Source: Primula veris
Taxonomy: Eukaryota > Streptophyta > Magnoliopsida > Ericales > Primulaceae
Length of the DNA: 64,000 nucleotides
Reading direction: 5' to 3'
Assembly: GCA_963682055.1 (NCBI GenBank)
Contig: OY821750.1
Location: 28,156,402-28,220,401 of the forward strand
Shown: piece after piece, positions 10,920 to 22,019 of the stretch
How the letters are laid out: each line of letters begins with the position of its first letter
Position numbering within the stretch: the stretch's first letter is position 1
Translations under genes and position numbers: made by a program
The notes under the pieces: generated by a model
The model's input: only the letters and a program-made list of their open reading frames with translations
Database searches by the model: none
What the model was told of the DNA's origin: nothing

Positions 10920-12352
10920 CTTTTGGTTTGTTTGCCTATAGCACAATCACCACAGACACTTTGAGTTTTAGCACTAAGTTTAGGAATTCCTCTTATCAAT
11001 TCCTTTTTAACAAGCTTATCTAAAGTTTTGTAATTCACATGCCCAAGCCTTTTATGCCAAATATCTACATTATTAGTAATGGCTTGATTACACCTACTTT
11101 GAGGCAATTCTTTTTCAGCTTTTTCAAACACATAGCAGCTGTTGGTTGATCTAACTCCAGTCATGATTAAATCATTGTTAAGATTAGTAATTAGACACCT
11201 TTCTTTGTCAAATTTAACAGTCATTTCATTATCACAGAGTTGACTAATACTAATAAGATTAGCTTTTAGACCATCTACAAGAAAAACATCCTCAATATTA
11301 GGCATTCCAGGTTTGTTTAAGGTACCTTTACCAACAATTTTACCTGTATCTCCACCTCCAAACACAACAGTGTTACCTGTAAGAATGGTGACATTTTTTA
11401 GGAGACTTGCAGTACCTGTCATATGCTTAGAGCATCCACTGTTAAAATACCAATCATTAGAAGTAACAGCATTCAAGGAGTTAATAACAACTTTGTTGTT
11501 AGCAATTAAGGTGGATTTTTCTTTAACTTTCCAGACCCATTTCAAATTTTTATTGACAGAAGCCAACCAGGTTTTCTGGGAAATATACTTTCTGTTTCTT
11601 TTTAAATAACACTGAATTTCAGAATGACCAGGTTTTTTACAGAAATTACACAACTTCAACCTAAAGTTATTTTTATCCCTAAAGCTATTCAGTTTATTCA
11701 TGGTTGCAACTTTGGTTGTAACTGAGCTTCCAACCTTCTTTACATAAACCTGAGTTTTATTCCTGGTTGCAACTCTGTTTGCAACTGAGCTTCTAACCTT
11801 ATGGTCAAAATCATGAGTTTTAGCTTTAGCAACAGCTTCAATAAAAGTAGTTTTTCCTGTACTCTTACCACCATAGTAACCTAGACCACTGATATCTTTA
11901 GAGCCTCTAGAATATGACAGCATGTCATCTAATTTATCTGAAGCAGAAACATTCAGCAGTTTTATAATCTTTTTAGTTTCAGTAAGTTCAGCCAGTTGTA
12001 GTTTAAGCTTCTCAGTAAGACTTTTAACCTCATCCTTTAGATTAACATTAAGTTTGCTTATGATCAAGGATTGTTTACTCAGACATTTATACTTTTCATA
12101 CAGAACAAGATATTGCCTAGAAATGTTTTCATCAGAAGGTTCTTCCTCATCACTGCTATAGGTTTCAAGAGCAGTTGTAACTATGGTTGAAACCTGCTCA
12201 CAGTCACTTTCATAAGTAGGTTCTTTTTCAGTGATTATTCCCATAAAATTGACAAAATTAGAATCATCCTCTTCATCACTGTTGCTCTCAGAATCACTAT
12301 CACTATGAGTGGTTATATAAGCATTTTTGTTTCTTTTTAAAGGTTTGCACAC
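10920..12352 (-). pseudogene. Sirevirus second zinc knuckle, protease and integrase N-terminus
   Basis: 484 codons from a frameshift near 12340 to the nested LTR. An acidic Ser/Asp stretch at the start is followed by a coiled-coil-like segment (LNVNLKDEVKSLTEKLKLQ), then a CCHC knuckle (CNFCKKPGHSEIQC). The protease site reads FNSGCSKHMTG, where the family has DSGCS: the catalytic Asp is replaced by Asn, consistent with a G-to-A change. The integrase HHCC zinc finger is present (WHKRLGHVN and CGDCAIGKQ). The reading frame is broken off after GKQTK by the insertion at 9036-10919; what follows in this frame is nested-LTR sequence. The substituted protease residue alone would block Gag-Pol processing. 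Confidence 0.9.
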
Positions 12353-13311
12353 TCAGCCTGAATGTGACCAAAACCTCTACATTCTCTACACTGAATTTCT
12401 TTAGGCTTGTAATCTTTGTTATCCTTTTCTTTAGAATTCCACTTTCCTATAGAGTTATTGTTGAACCTAGATTCTGTCTTAAATTGGTTATCCCTTTTCT
12501 GAAAGTTTTTAGAAGAACCAGTATCATCCTCCTTTTTCCTATAAAACTTTTTGTAAACCTTTTTGGCAAAGAAAGCTAGTTGTTCTTCATCACTCATTTT
12601 GTCACAGACATTAGGTTCAGATTTCTTAGCCTGAAATGCTATTTCCTTTTCTGGTCTTTTATGTTTAAAGAATTTCAGCTCATGAGTGCTTAGATTTCCT
12701 ATGAGTTCTTCAAGTTTAAGATTATCTAAGTCTGTTGATTCTTCAATAGCTGTAACTTTAATTTCAAACCTTTCTGGGAGTGACCTAAGAGTTTTCTTAA
12801 CAAGTTTAGCATCACTGTATTTTTCACCTAAGGTTCCAGCTTGATGAGTAATATGGCAGATTCTACCATTAAATTGTTCAATGTTTTCATCTTCCTCCAT
12901 TCTTAAGTTCTCAAATTGAGTAGTTAACTGTTGAAGTTTGAAAGCTTTTACTTTAGTAGTTCCTTCAAAAGTAACTTGCAAAATATCCCATGCCTCTTTA
13001 GCTGTTTCACAATGAGAAATATACCTGAATACACTGAGAGTTACACCAGCAAAAATCAAGTTTATGGCTGTTGAGTTGGCACTTGATTTTCTGTCTTCAT
13101 CAGCAGACCATCTATCTTCAGGTAAGAGAATCAGTTCTCCTTCACTATCCATGGTAGTTGGAGCCTCCCATCCATACATAACAGTTTTCCATGCATGTTC
13201 ATTCTGCTGTTTGATGAAAGATCTCATTCTGATTTTCCATACTCCATAGTTTACTCCTCCTTCAAGCAATGGAGGTTTGTTGAAGGCGTTTCCTTCCCTC
13301 ATTAAGTCCAT
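12337..13311 (-). pseudogene. Sirevirus gag (capsid and first zinc knuckle), 3' frameshift
   Basis: 324 codons beginning MDLMREGNAFNKPPLLEG, close after the primer binding site, so the start is well placed. The capsid region has the copia/UBN2-type blocks NYGVWKIRM, AKEAWDILQVTFEGT and LRSLPERFEIKV, followed by Lys-rich sequence and a CCHC zinc knuckle (CRECRGFGHIQAEC). A one-base deletion just after the knuckle, near 12340, ends the frame; the next ORF (to 10920) continues it. Gag builds the cytoplasmic virus-like particle and binds element RNA. Confidence 0.93.
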
Positions 13312-13356
13312 TGTTACTAGAACACAGGATCCACACTAAGTAAGATCTAGTGTGAA

Positions 13357-13368
13357 GCTCTGATACCA
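13357..13368 (-). other. Primer binding site (initiator tRNA-Met)
   Basis: The minus strand reads TGGTATCAGAGC, complementary to the 3' end of initiator tRNA-Met, 2 nt inside the LTR end. It fixes the LTR boundary and the orientation. Confidence 0.95.
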
Positions 13369-13370
13369 AT

Positions 13371-14440
13371 TGTAATTCCTATCCGCTGTTCTAGTTGCAG
13401 TTTTGCAGTAAGGTTCCAAGTGAGGTTGCAACCATAGTTAGAACCTAGTGTATTAAATGGACAGAACTATAAAAAGTTAAATGTACTTAAAATAGATCAC
13501 AAACACATTTAACAACGGAGTTCACCTAACTAGGCTACGTCTCCGGGGCACTTACCCAGATTATGATATTATAAAAAGCTTACAATATAGGACTCAAGTC
13601 TTAACGAAAAACACTTAGACTCACTCTAGGTTTTTCTGCCTATCTCTATATTGCTCCTACTCTATAACTATCACTTATAAATCAATGGCATCCCACCATT
13701 GTTTTTCTTTTGAAAGCTCACGTGTATTCTCTCTAGAAAATAAGTTCTTTATAATTTAGAACACACCCATTTACAAGCTAAGTTATCAAGTATATAAGCA
13801 AGTAAAAACAATCTTCTATTCTTCAATATCTTTTGATTGTTTTTGACTTTATTGATTGGCTTCAATCTTCCCATGCATTGCGTGATACTTCAGCATTGAT
13901 TGACTCCAATCATCATTGGTTGATACCTGTTTAATAACCAGCTTGATTGAAGGAGTTAGTATTTTCCTATAACTAGGAAACATATAAAAAGATCATATCT
14001 TGGAAAGATATCTTTTAAGTATTCATGTAAAACATTAACTCCTAATTTTATTCAATCTTTAAACATATCATTCTGAATTGATAAGGAACAAGGATTGAAA
14101 CATGTGATAAAGATTATTATAAGAATAGAGATATAGAATTATAAATGTAAAGGAAACATAGCCAATCTCTTTATCTCTTTTAAGAAATCTTTTCTTACCA
14201 CTTTGATATTCTCAATAAACGCATATTAACCTTTTAGAATCATATGAGAACATATCCTGCATACTTTTAAACAAATAATTAGCATTGAAGAATAGTTATG
14301 CAGATCTATAGAACAAGACAGAGTTATGTTAACTAGCTGGTTGGAACTAGAGGTTGCAACTGAGGTTGCAACATTACTTGAAACCTGTTAACAAAGGTTG
14401 TAACTGAGGTTACAACTAGTACTTAAAACCTGTCACCCTA
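13371..14440 (-). repeat. 5' LTR of the Sirevirus
   Basis: On the plus strand it starts TGTAATTCCTATCCGCTG next to the primer binding site. It is collinear with the solo LTR at 55943-57043, sharing AACAACGGAGTTCACC, GGGGCACTTACCCAGAT and GGTTTTTCTGCCTATCTC. The outer end is uncertain: the last ~100 bases do not match the solo LTR terminus (CCTAACA), so the LTR may be truncated around 14440-14480. It carries the GTTGCAACTGAGGTTGCAAC motif near both ends. Confidence 0.85.
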
Positions 14441-15903
14441 CTGCATTCTTCGACTAAAAGATCTGTCAATTTAGGAAAAGCAAAGACACTAGAGTATTAC
14501 TTTGTCGAACTTGAACGCACTTTGAAAATGTGGAATTTTCAGTTTCGAGAAAAGTGTAGCATTTGAAGGGTTTGATTCGTTTAATTCTTGTTCTTGGTTC
14601 ACAGATGGTATCAGGTAAACTCATGACATGTATGTCTCCAAATGTATGATGAATCTATCTTTCTATTTTCGACATAGACGTATATAAAGGCTCCACAATT
14701 CCTCTTTATATAGCATGGATGGACTTGTTGATCAGAAAGTTACAGTTGATATACAGTTAAGGAAAATTAGTTGCAAAAGTTTAAGTCTTCTAAAGACATT
14801 TATTTTATATAATTTATTGAGTAGATTTATGCACCTAAATAAGAAATTATATTGTAAGACCAGAAATACACATTTCTGTTGGTTTAAGAGGGAACTGGAT
14901 TGTTTGAACGGTTGAAAGGGACAATGAATAAGGTACAGTAGCACCATAGTGAAAATGGATCAAAAAGTAATAACCATAGTTTGAGCAAATTTGCAGCCGG
15001 TTTTTTTTCATTAGCTTTTACGAGTAATTAACAAATCATATTCGCTTACTTTCCCTGATGATTATTTCTAGACAGGTCAGATTGAGAGGCATATTTATCT
15101 AACAAGTCTCTATGAAGAAAGCAAAGAATATTCAACCATTCTAAGTTCTAACGGCGGGTCAAGGCTTCACGATTTCAACGATGTCAAACATGGCATTGCT
15201 ACTCTATCTGGCGACAGGGCATGATCAATTATTGACATCATTCGAACAGAAAATCACATCTAATTGTGATTTTACTAGCAGTATTGTAATGACAGTCTAA
15301 TTATTCAAGGAGGGTGATGTATCTGAAATAGCCATGGTTTGTGCAGATGAGAATCCGATTTGGAAGGCCTAATTCGGAAAAAGTATTCAACAAAATAGCT
15401 TCAAAAAATACAAGTTTGTCACAAAGAGTAAAAATAAAAGGTTAAACCTTTATAAATAAGAACCCAAATAAGCAAATCCCTACAGCGGAAGAGGTGGCAT
15501 TTTAAAGAAAAGACCATATTAGTTTAAAATAATCATTTATAAGAAGGGAGTTGACTAAGTTTGAGGACAACCGATTCTCATTCCTATACTTTCTAATTAA
15601 TAAATTGCTACTCTATACTTCCTGTTAATGTACATTTCATAACAATCAAGTTTTCTAATACCCCAGTGTATCTACACAAAATGGTCAAATATATGATAAT
15701 GCACTTAAAAAGAGAGCAATGGCAACTAAGATAGAATAATTTACAGAACAAAAATCTCAGGAATTGTCACACCAATTGACACAGAAAAAAACCAAATCTC
15801 GAGTTCCAGAAGAAGTATTTCAGATGCAAGAAAATATACCAACATATTTTTAATGATTCGAAATGGGCTAAGCTAGTGGAAAAGGACTAACCCAGCTAAG
15901 AAA
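14441..15903. other. Intergenic region between Sirevirus and the Cpn20-like gene
   Basis: AT-rich, no credible ORF. 14722-14790 repeats 3427-3497. The right part is the 3' flank of the minus-strand Cpn20-like gene. I see nothing else. Confidence 0.55.
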
Positions 15904-16517
15904 TCACATCACAGCTAGAACATCAGATGTCTTAACAACCACATACTCCGCCGACTTATTTTTAATCATGCCACTAAAATACGTAACAAGGCTCCCTGCA
16001 TATAATGGTAGGGCCAACCTCCTACCACCCTCGTCAACCGGACCAGGTCCAAAAGAAACAACCTACAAAGACAGCCAATTATTCCTTTTAATTGTCATGT
16101 ACTTTGAAATAGTTGCATAAATTCAACCATATATGAAACAGTTTTGGAGTTTGATCTTGAAATATCATTATTTTAGCCGCATTTGGTTCGAAAAGCGGAA
16201 CATAAACGAAACTTACCGTGCCATTTGAGCATTCAGAGTCAGATGCACGATCATCATCATCTACCTATTAAACGTTCAAGTAAAAATTAGCAATAGGTGC
16301 AACTCAGGTAACTAACATATAGCAACTTTGGTGCTCGAATAACCTTGATTAATACTCTATCATTTAAAGGTTTCATAGCTTTAATATCATTACTTTCCCA
16401 GACACCGACTACATCAATGTCCTTCACCAAGGCGAACTTTAATCCTTTTATCTCCTTCTCCCACTGTGTATCACACTTGGAATAGAGAATTTGTCTGCCC
16501 ACAAGTTCTATGTCAGA
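15904..16517 (-). CDS. Cpn20-like co-chaperonin, three 3' exons
   Basis: Three exons joined in phase 0: 16517-16344 (58 codons), 16264-16217 (16 codons) and 16062-15904 (52 codons plus TGA). All introns start GT and end AG. The first exon reads ILYSK, then DIDVVGVWESNDIK, then MKPLNDRVLIK. This is the end of one Cpn10 fold and the start of the next, as in chloroplast CPN20/CPN21, which is a tandem double-Cpn10 protein that caps the Cpn60 chaperonin. The last exon has VSFGPGPVDEGGRR and ends in SDVLAVM, the usual C-terminus. The 16-codon exon (DDDDRASDSECSNG) occupies the place of the mobile loop EEKTAGG of normal members, so Cpn60 docking by this domain is doubtful. The upstream exon is at 34456-34635, beyond a 17-kb insertion. 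Confidence 0.85.
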
Positions 16518-16688
16518 CTGCACAAAGCAGAACAAAACATATTTTGATTAAAGCATTCAGATGATAATTTCAAGGAATTGACGAAGTGCAAAAGTTCTAT
16601 TTCTGCAGTGAAATTCAATGGTTTAATTCAATAAGATTTCAAACCTCGAGTTGACTTTAGTTTATTGTTCACTAAGAACTTTCAAACA
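16518..16688 (-). other. Cpn20-like intron, part downstream of the insertion
   Basis: Intron DNA between the acceptor TTTGTGCAG at 16518 and the retrotransposon target site AATTG at 16689-16693. Nothing else is visible. Confidence 0.6.
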
Positions 16689-16693
16689 AATTG
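16689..16693. repeat. Target site duplication AATTG (left)
   Basis: AATTG before the 5' LTR, identical to 33802-33806 after the 3' LTR. Confidence 0.95.
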
Positions 16694-17245
16694 TGATAGA
16701 ACATAAAAATTGAACCCGAATATATCTATTCGGGTACGAATCAACCCACCCATCATAGAGGGGTATCCAATGCTTGAATGGGCTATCACATGCCTTTCTT
16801 TGAGAATAAGAGTGGATATTACTAAAAGGCCAAGCCCACTTAACTGGGGACCCATGTCTGAGACATCCCCTGAGATGAGGACATTTGTTAACATCCTAAA
16901 AGAGAGAGTTGCCTATAAATAGCCAACTATCCCCCCAAAGAAGGACCAAAAAATCTATCCAAAAAATATAGAGAGAAGTAGAGAAAAAAGAGAAATTAGT
17001 CAAAGCTTATCACATTAAGAAACAAACCGAGCAGAGAAAGAGCCGAGTACCGAAGAAGAATGAGAAAGACTAAGATGAGAGATCAAATAGTTAAGTCGAG
17101 CATGATTGTAAGAAGGAAATTGTAATCCGAACAAGGACAATTGTCGAATAGCAATAAAGATCAAGAAGCGTTCATCATTTATTATACATTCAATATTATA
17201 TCGTTGAAAAACCTAACGCCACCGCCAAAAGTTATGGTTTTATCA
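16694..17245 (+). repeat. 5' LTR of the Tat element
   Basis: 552 bp, TGATAGAACA to GTTTTATCA. A TATA-like CCTATAAATAG lies near 16911-16921 and is the likely core promoter of the sense transcript. About 98% identical to 33250-33801. Confidence 0.95.
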
Positions 17246-17247
17246 AA

Positions 17248-17267
17248 TGACGCCGTCTCCGGGAATC
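17248..17267 (+). other. Primer binding site (tRNA-Asp-like)
   Basis: TGACGCCGTCTCCGGGAATC starts 2 nt after the LTR. It matches the complement of the plant tRNA-Asp 3' end (TGGCGCCGTTGCCGGGGATC) at most positions; the mismatches suggest either a variant primer or decay. Confidence 0.7.
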
Positions 17268-17325
17268 ATCTAGTTCCCAACTAGCTTAGATTTCGAATAC
17301 CAATACTCTACCAAGACGAGCGACA

Positions 17326-19577
17326 ATGGTGACCAATGTAGAAGAAACCCACCCCAAGATAGTAGAAACCAATAACCAACACGTGCAGATTAGCCAACAA
17401 GACCTCGACGATCTACTCGCCATCCGAGATAGATACGAAGCTATCCAGTCCGGAAACCAACCAACAACCTCCAATGTCCACCAAGAACAACCGATCGAAC
17501 AACCCCAACAGCTTGAAGGGATCGTCGAAGAATACCAAACGTCCTCGGAAGACGAACAAGCCTTGCCCGTACTAAGGCGCGCAAGAAGACGCACACCCGG
17601 ATCCCAGGCAGGACCGAGCTCAAGAGTTCCTTTGCCAACAGCCTCGGTCAACTCTGGTGCTCGTTTACAAACAAACGAAGCTCACCGGCTTGGTATGCCC
17701 GAAGATCATGTATTCAAACAATTGTCCCGACTACCGACTCACCCACCAAGGATGATTACACCACCCACGGTGGAAGTACAACATATTGTTCCGTTAGCAG
17801 ATGAAAGGAACAACGCCCAACTGCAAGTTCAGCTGGCAGCGTGTATGACGGCCATGGCAGCAGCCGGCATCATATTGCCGAATAGCCAACCTGCCAATGC
17901 AGACAAAGACCCACGTCGTGAAGCGGAAGATTCCGCCTATAGGGCCGCCTTGGAAGCGGCGGGCCGACGACCAGATACAGGAGTGCCCCATCAAGGGGGC
18001 AACGTCCCGATAACGATCCCTCCAACCTTCGTCCACCCAAACGCTCATACGGAACATGTCCTCGACAGAAACCCGAAGGACGGTAGGTATCCCGAACACA
18101 TGATCGGGGGAGGATACGGCCCACCACCACAGCAGGGGGGATACACCCCCCCTACCAAGCCACGGATGAAGCGTTCCAACAGGCTTGGAACGTATGCCAA
18201 GAAACCCCATATACCGAACAGATCACGCGGTACCGCAACCCTGTGGGGTTCGTCATCCCCGAGTTCAGGCTCTATGATGGAAGGAGTTGTCCCATAGACC
18301 ATCTGAGGCACTACAAGACGAAGATGGAGCTGTGGAGTGATGACCATGCACTGATGTGCAAGTTTTTCAAAAACAGTTTGGGCCAAGAGGCTTCGTCATG
18401 GTACCATAACTTACCACGGGGCTCTATAAGAGACTGGGCGGAGCTGCTAAGAGCGTACTCCACCCGATACGCTGCTCATCGGAAGAAGAAGGTTAGCATT
18501 GAAACCCTTCTAAAAATGACGATGATGCCAAATGAAAGGCTCAACGACTACTGCATACGTTTCATCGACGTAGCAAACCAGATTCCACAGTACGCCAATA
18601 ATATAGCCATCCAGAACTTTATCAATTCCATCCCTAATGGCTATTGGGCGAGAAGGAAGTTCACAGGCAAAAACTTTCCGACCACTGATTCCCTGCTAGC
18701 CTATTGTACCCACCTCACCGATAAAAACGACGAACTGCGTATCCTCAACCGAACTCTACCAAGAAGAGAATCGGTCCGAGAGGCACAGGTGGGTCGCAAA
18801 AGAGTTAGAAATAACCAGGGAGAAACATTCCAACCGACCAGAAAGGACAAAGGTCCCGAGGTCCATAGCAGGGTAGAGCGACCACGAGAACCTGAGCCCA
18901 AACCGCTCCAGATCGCATACTCAACCCCGGTCAACGAACATAAACCACTCCAGCTCACCTACCCTATACCAGCCGAGCAGTCACAACAAGGCCGATTCCA
19001 GGGAAGGGAAAAGCATGTGAGCTTCGAACCGGTCGAATTGAGATACTCTTTCAATCTGTCTGCTGAAGATATCCTTAAGAATATCCGCAGAGAAAGCTGG
19101 TATTCACGACCAGAGCCGCTCGCTACCCCCCCTGAGCATAGAGACCCCAAGCTTTTCTGCGCCTATCACGAGGACTACGGACACCTCACCGAGCACTGCC
19201 GTAACCTGCGGTGGAAAATGAACCTGTGGGGCGATGCGGGATACCTGGTCAAGTTCATCAAAGGCGCCGGAAATAAAGGCAAACAACTGGCCATTGAGGG
19301 AGCCGGCAACCGACAAGGCAAAACGATCAACGTCGTTCATATGTCTAGACCCAAGGGCACGGGTGGGGAACGATCGCGACATCGACAACTGGCGCACTTT
19401 GGCCAGGTAGCCAAGGCGTCACAGGCGTCAACCTCCAAACGACAATGCACACCACGACGACATCCGCCCATCTCCTTCTCGGATCTGGACGAAGAAGGGG
19501 TGATTTACCCCCATGGGGACGCCATCAACCTCCGCGTTCAAATCGGCCTTGACACGGTCAGCAGGGTGCTTGTCGAC
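17326..19577 (+). pseudogene. Tat gag with one frameshift
   Basis: From ATG at 17326 (MVTNVEETHPK). The N-terminal ~270 residues are Gln/Pro-rich and disordered. A C7 run at 18146-18152 marks a one-base frameshift. The retrotransposon gag domain follows in frame 3 (FRLYDGRSCPIDHLRHY, then LGQEASSWYHNLPRGSI and YCIRFIDVANQIP). The nucleocapsid-type zinc motif CAYHEDYGHLTEHC occurs near 19160-19200. The frame runs without a stop into the protease, where TAA (19578-19580) falls at the active site. Gag should form the particle; the shift here makes normal Gag unlikely from this copy. Confidence 0.9.
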
Positions 19578-21900
19578 TAAGGAGCCTCTTGTGATATTAT
19601 GTACAGAGAGCTTTTCGACAAGATGGAACTCAAGATGCAAGATCTACAACCTACCGATGTCACACTGATCGGGTTCATCTCCGAGACGACTAAACCGTTG
19701 GGAAAGATCGTCCTCAGTGTCACAACTGGAACCGTGTCAGTTCCCGTGGAGTTCTTAGTGGTCAACGATAACTCCGGCCACAACGCAATCTTGGGACGAC
19801 CCTGGCTGCACGCCATGAAGGCCATACCCTCGACCTACCATCAAAAAGTCAAATACCCAAATGATAGGGGAGATATCGAGACAGCCAGAGGATGTAAAGA
19901 AGATTCAAGACGCTGTGAGGACATTACCGCGGCTCTTCAAAAACAGCTGAGCGTTGTCGAACAACCCACCAGCACAAAGAAGCTGATCAACCAAATAGCC
20001 AAAACCGAGAGGGTCGTTGAAGAACAAGTAGGAGAAACACTTAGGAAGGTGTATATCCCGGATACTAACGAGGAGCACTACTTCCTCCTCGGCGATAACC
20101 TTCCAAAACAGGAATCCGAAGAGTTAGAAGCATTCCTCTTCAACAACATTGATAAATTCGCCTGGAGTCCCAAAGACATGCCAGGCCTAGATCCCAGAAC
20201 GGCATGTCACCACCTAAGTGTAGACGCCGAGTGCAAGCCGATAGCTCAGAGGAGCAGAAAAGTGTCTGTACAGCACAGAGCAGCTATAATTGCTGAAGTC
20301 CAAAAATTATTGGAAGCCGGAGCCATAAGGGAGGTCTATTATCCAAAGTGGTTATCCAATCCAGTCGTTGTCCCTAAAAAGAACGGAAAGGAGAGGGTAT
20401 GTATAGACTTCACCAATCTCAACAAAGCTTGCCCGAGAGATCACTTTCCCCTTCCAAGGATTGATCAACTGGTGGACGCAACCACGGGAGCAGAACGGAT
20501 GACCTTCCTTGATGCGTATTCAGGGTACCACCAAATTCCCCTCGCCCACGAAGATCAAGAAAAGACACCGTTTATATCGCCTTTGGGAAATTATTGCTAT
20601 ACTGTAATGCCGTTCGGCTTACGCAACGCGGGAGCAACATACCAAAGGATGATAACAAGGGTATGTTGAAATCATATAGGGAAGACCATGGAGGTATACA
20701 TAGACGACATGGTCGTCAAGAGCGAAAAGGCCACATCCCACCTCCAAGACATTAGGGACGTCTTCCAAACGTTGGGCGAGCACAAACTAAAGCTCAACGC
20801 GAGCAAGTGTGCATTCGGCATCAGCAAAGGGAAATTTCTGGGGCACATGGTCAGCCAACGAGGAATATAGGCTAATCCCGATCAGATCACAGCTCTTCGG
20901 AACCTAGCAGCACCCAAGAATAAGAAGCAGGTACAAGAGCTCACGGGAATGATGGCCGCATTGAGCAGGTTCATCAGCCGGTCCGCAGACAAGGGACGGC
21001 CGTTTTTTGAATCACTCAAGAAGGATAGGAAATTCGTGTGGGACCCGGAATGTGAAGCTTCTTTCGACAACCTCAAAGAGTACTTAAGGATGCTGCCACT
21101 GCTAGTCAGGCCGAACAAGGGAGATATTCTGGCATGCTACCTAGCAGTTTCCACTACAGCTGTGAGCACGGTTATCCTAAGAGAAGAAGGTCGCGAACAA
21201 TTTCCTATCTACTTCGTCAGCAAAACTCTGGTCGAAGCCGAAACACGTTACCTACCCTTGGAAAAGCTGTGCTTGGCATTGGTCGTCGCGACCAGAAAGT
21301 TGCCACACTATTTCATAGCTCATCAGGTCCAGGTATACACGAAATTCCATATCAAAGAATCACTTCGACGGACGGACATTAGCGGCAGAGTGGCCGCATG
21401 GGGGGTCGAATTATCCCAATTTCATATCGAGTTCGCACCCCGACATGCCATAAAGGGACAAGTCTTGGCCGATTTCGTCGCGGAATTCACCGAGGGGTAT
21501 GACGAGCCCATGGCTATATCGCCCCAATCACACTGGCAGATATATGTCGATGGATCAGCCACCAAGGACGGATCATGAGCGGGGATCGTCCTCAAGTCTA
21601 GAGAGGGAGCGATCATAGAGAAAAGCATTAAACTAGGTTTCCGAGCTATCAACAATGAGGCAGAATACGAAGCCATGATAAACGGCATGCTCATTGCCCG
21701 GTCCCTCGGATGCTCCCACTTAACTGCGAGTTCCGACTCGATGCTGATCGTAAATCAATCCATCGGCGAATACCAAGCCAAAGATGACAGAATGATCCTC
21801 TACCGAGAGAAGGTTCAAAGCTTGATGGCCATCTTCGAACAGTGCGAGTTGATAAGAATCAATCGCACCGAAAACGCACATGCCGATGCCTTGTCCACCC
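19578..21900 (+). pseudogene. Tat protease, reverse transcriptase and RNase H with five in-frame stops
   Basis: All in frame 3. The protease site reads VD, stop, GAS: TAA at 19578-19580 stands where the family has Gln. RT blocks are clear: KKNGKERVCIDFTNLN, then FLDAYSGYHQI and MPFGLRNAGATYQRM. A TGA at 20667-20669 follows, then the catalytic YIDD (about 20697-20708), a TAG at 20868-20870 (GI, stop, ANPDQI), and the connection domain. RNase H has YVDGSA, broken by TGA at 21576-21578, and NNEAEYEAM with its catalytic Glu. A fifth damaging change is the upstream gag frameshift. Four stops lie in this segment, and one more (TAG at 27584) is on the antisense strand. No product longer than about 350 aa can be made here. 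Confidence 0.9.
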
Positions 21901-22019
21901 TAGACTCGACATTAACCTTAACCGACACTCGGTCGATTACAGTGGAACTACTGCCGACCCCGAGCATAACCAGAAGAATAGACCGAGTAATGTCTGTACA
22001 ATACGAACTAGGTTGGATG

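Larger units (their letters stand above)
4110..14440 (-). mobile_element. Sirevirus-type Ty1/copia retrotransposon, decayed and incomplete
   Basis: Minus-strand order from high to low coordinates: LTR (13371 to about 14440), tRNA-Met primer site (13357-13368), gag, protease, integrase, RT, RNase H, an env-like ORF, and a purine-rich tract near 4124-4136. The gag family, two CCHC knuckles, copia domain order (INT before RT) and an extra ORF after pol are together characteristic of Sireviruses. Frameshifts lie near 12340, 8710, 7555 and 7525, and stops at 8245-8247 and 4781-4783. A 1.9-kb LTR is nested at 9036-10919. No copy of the LTR is found on the low-coordinate side, so the 3' end is probably deleted. 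The LTR family is confirmed by a solo LTR at 55943-57043. Outer ends are approximate. Confidence 0.88.

Noticed and set aside
17286..18386. Several minus-strand ORFs opposite gag
   Set aside because: Shadows of the gag frame; Arg/Trp/Cys-rich, no TATA box, no splice structure, unlike the true antisense array further along.
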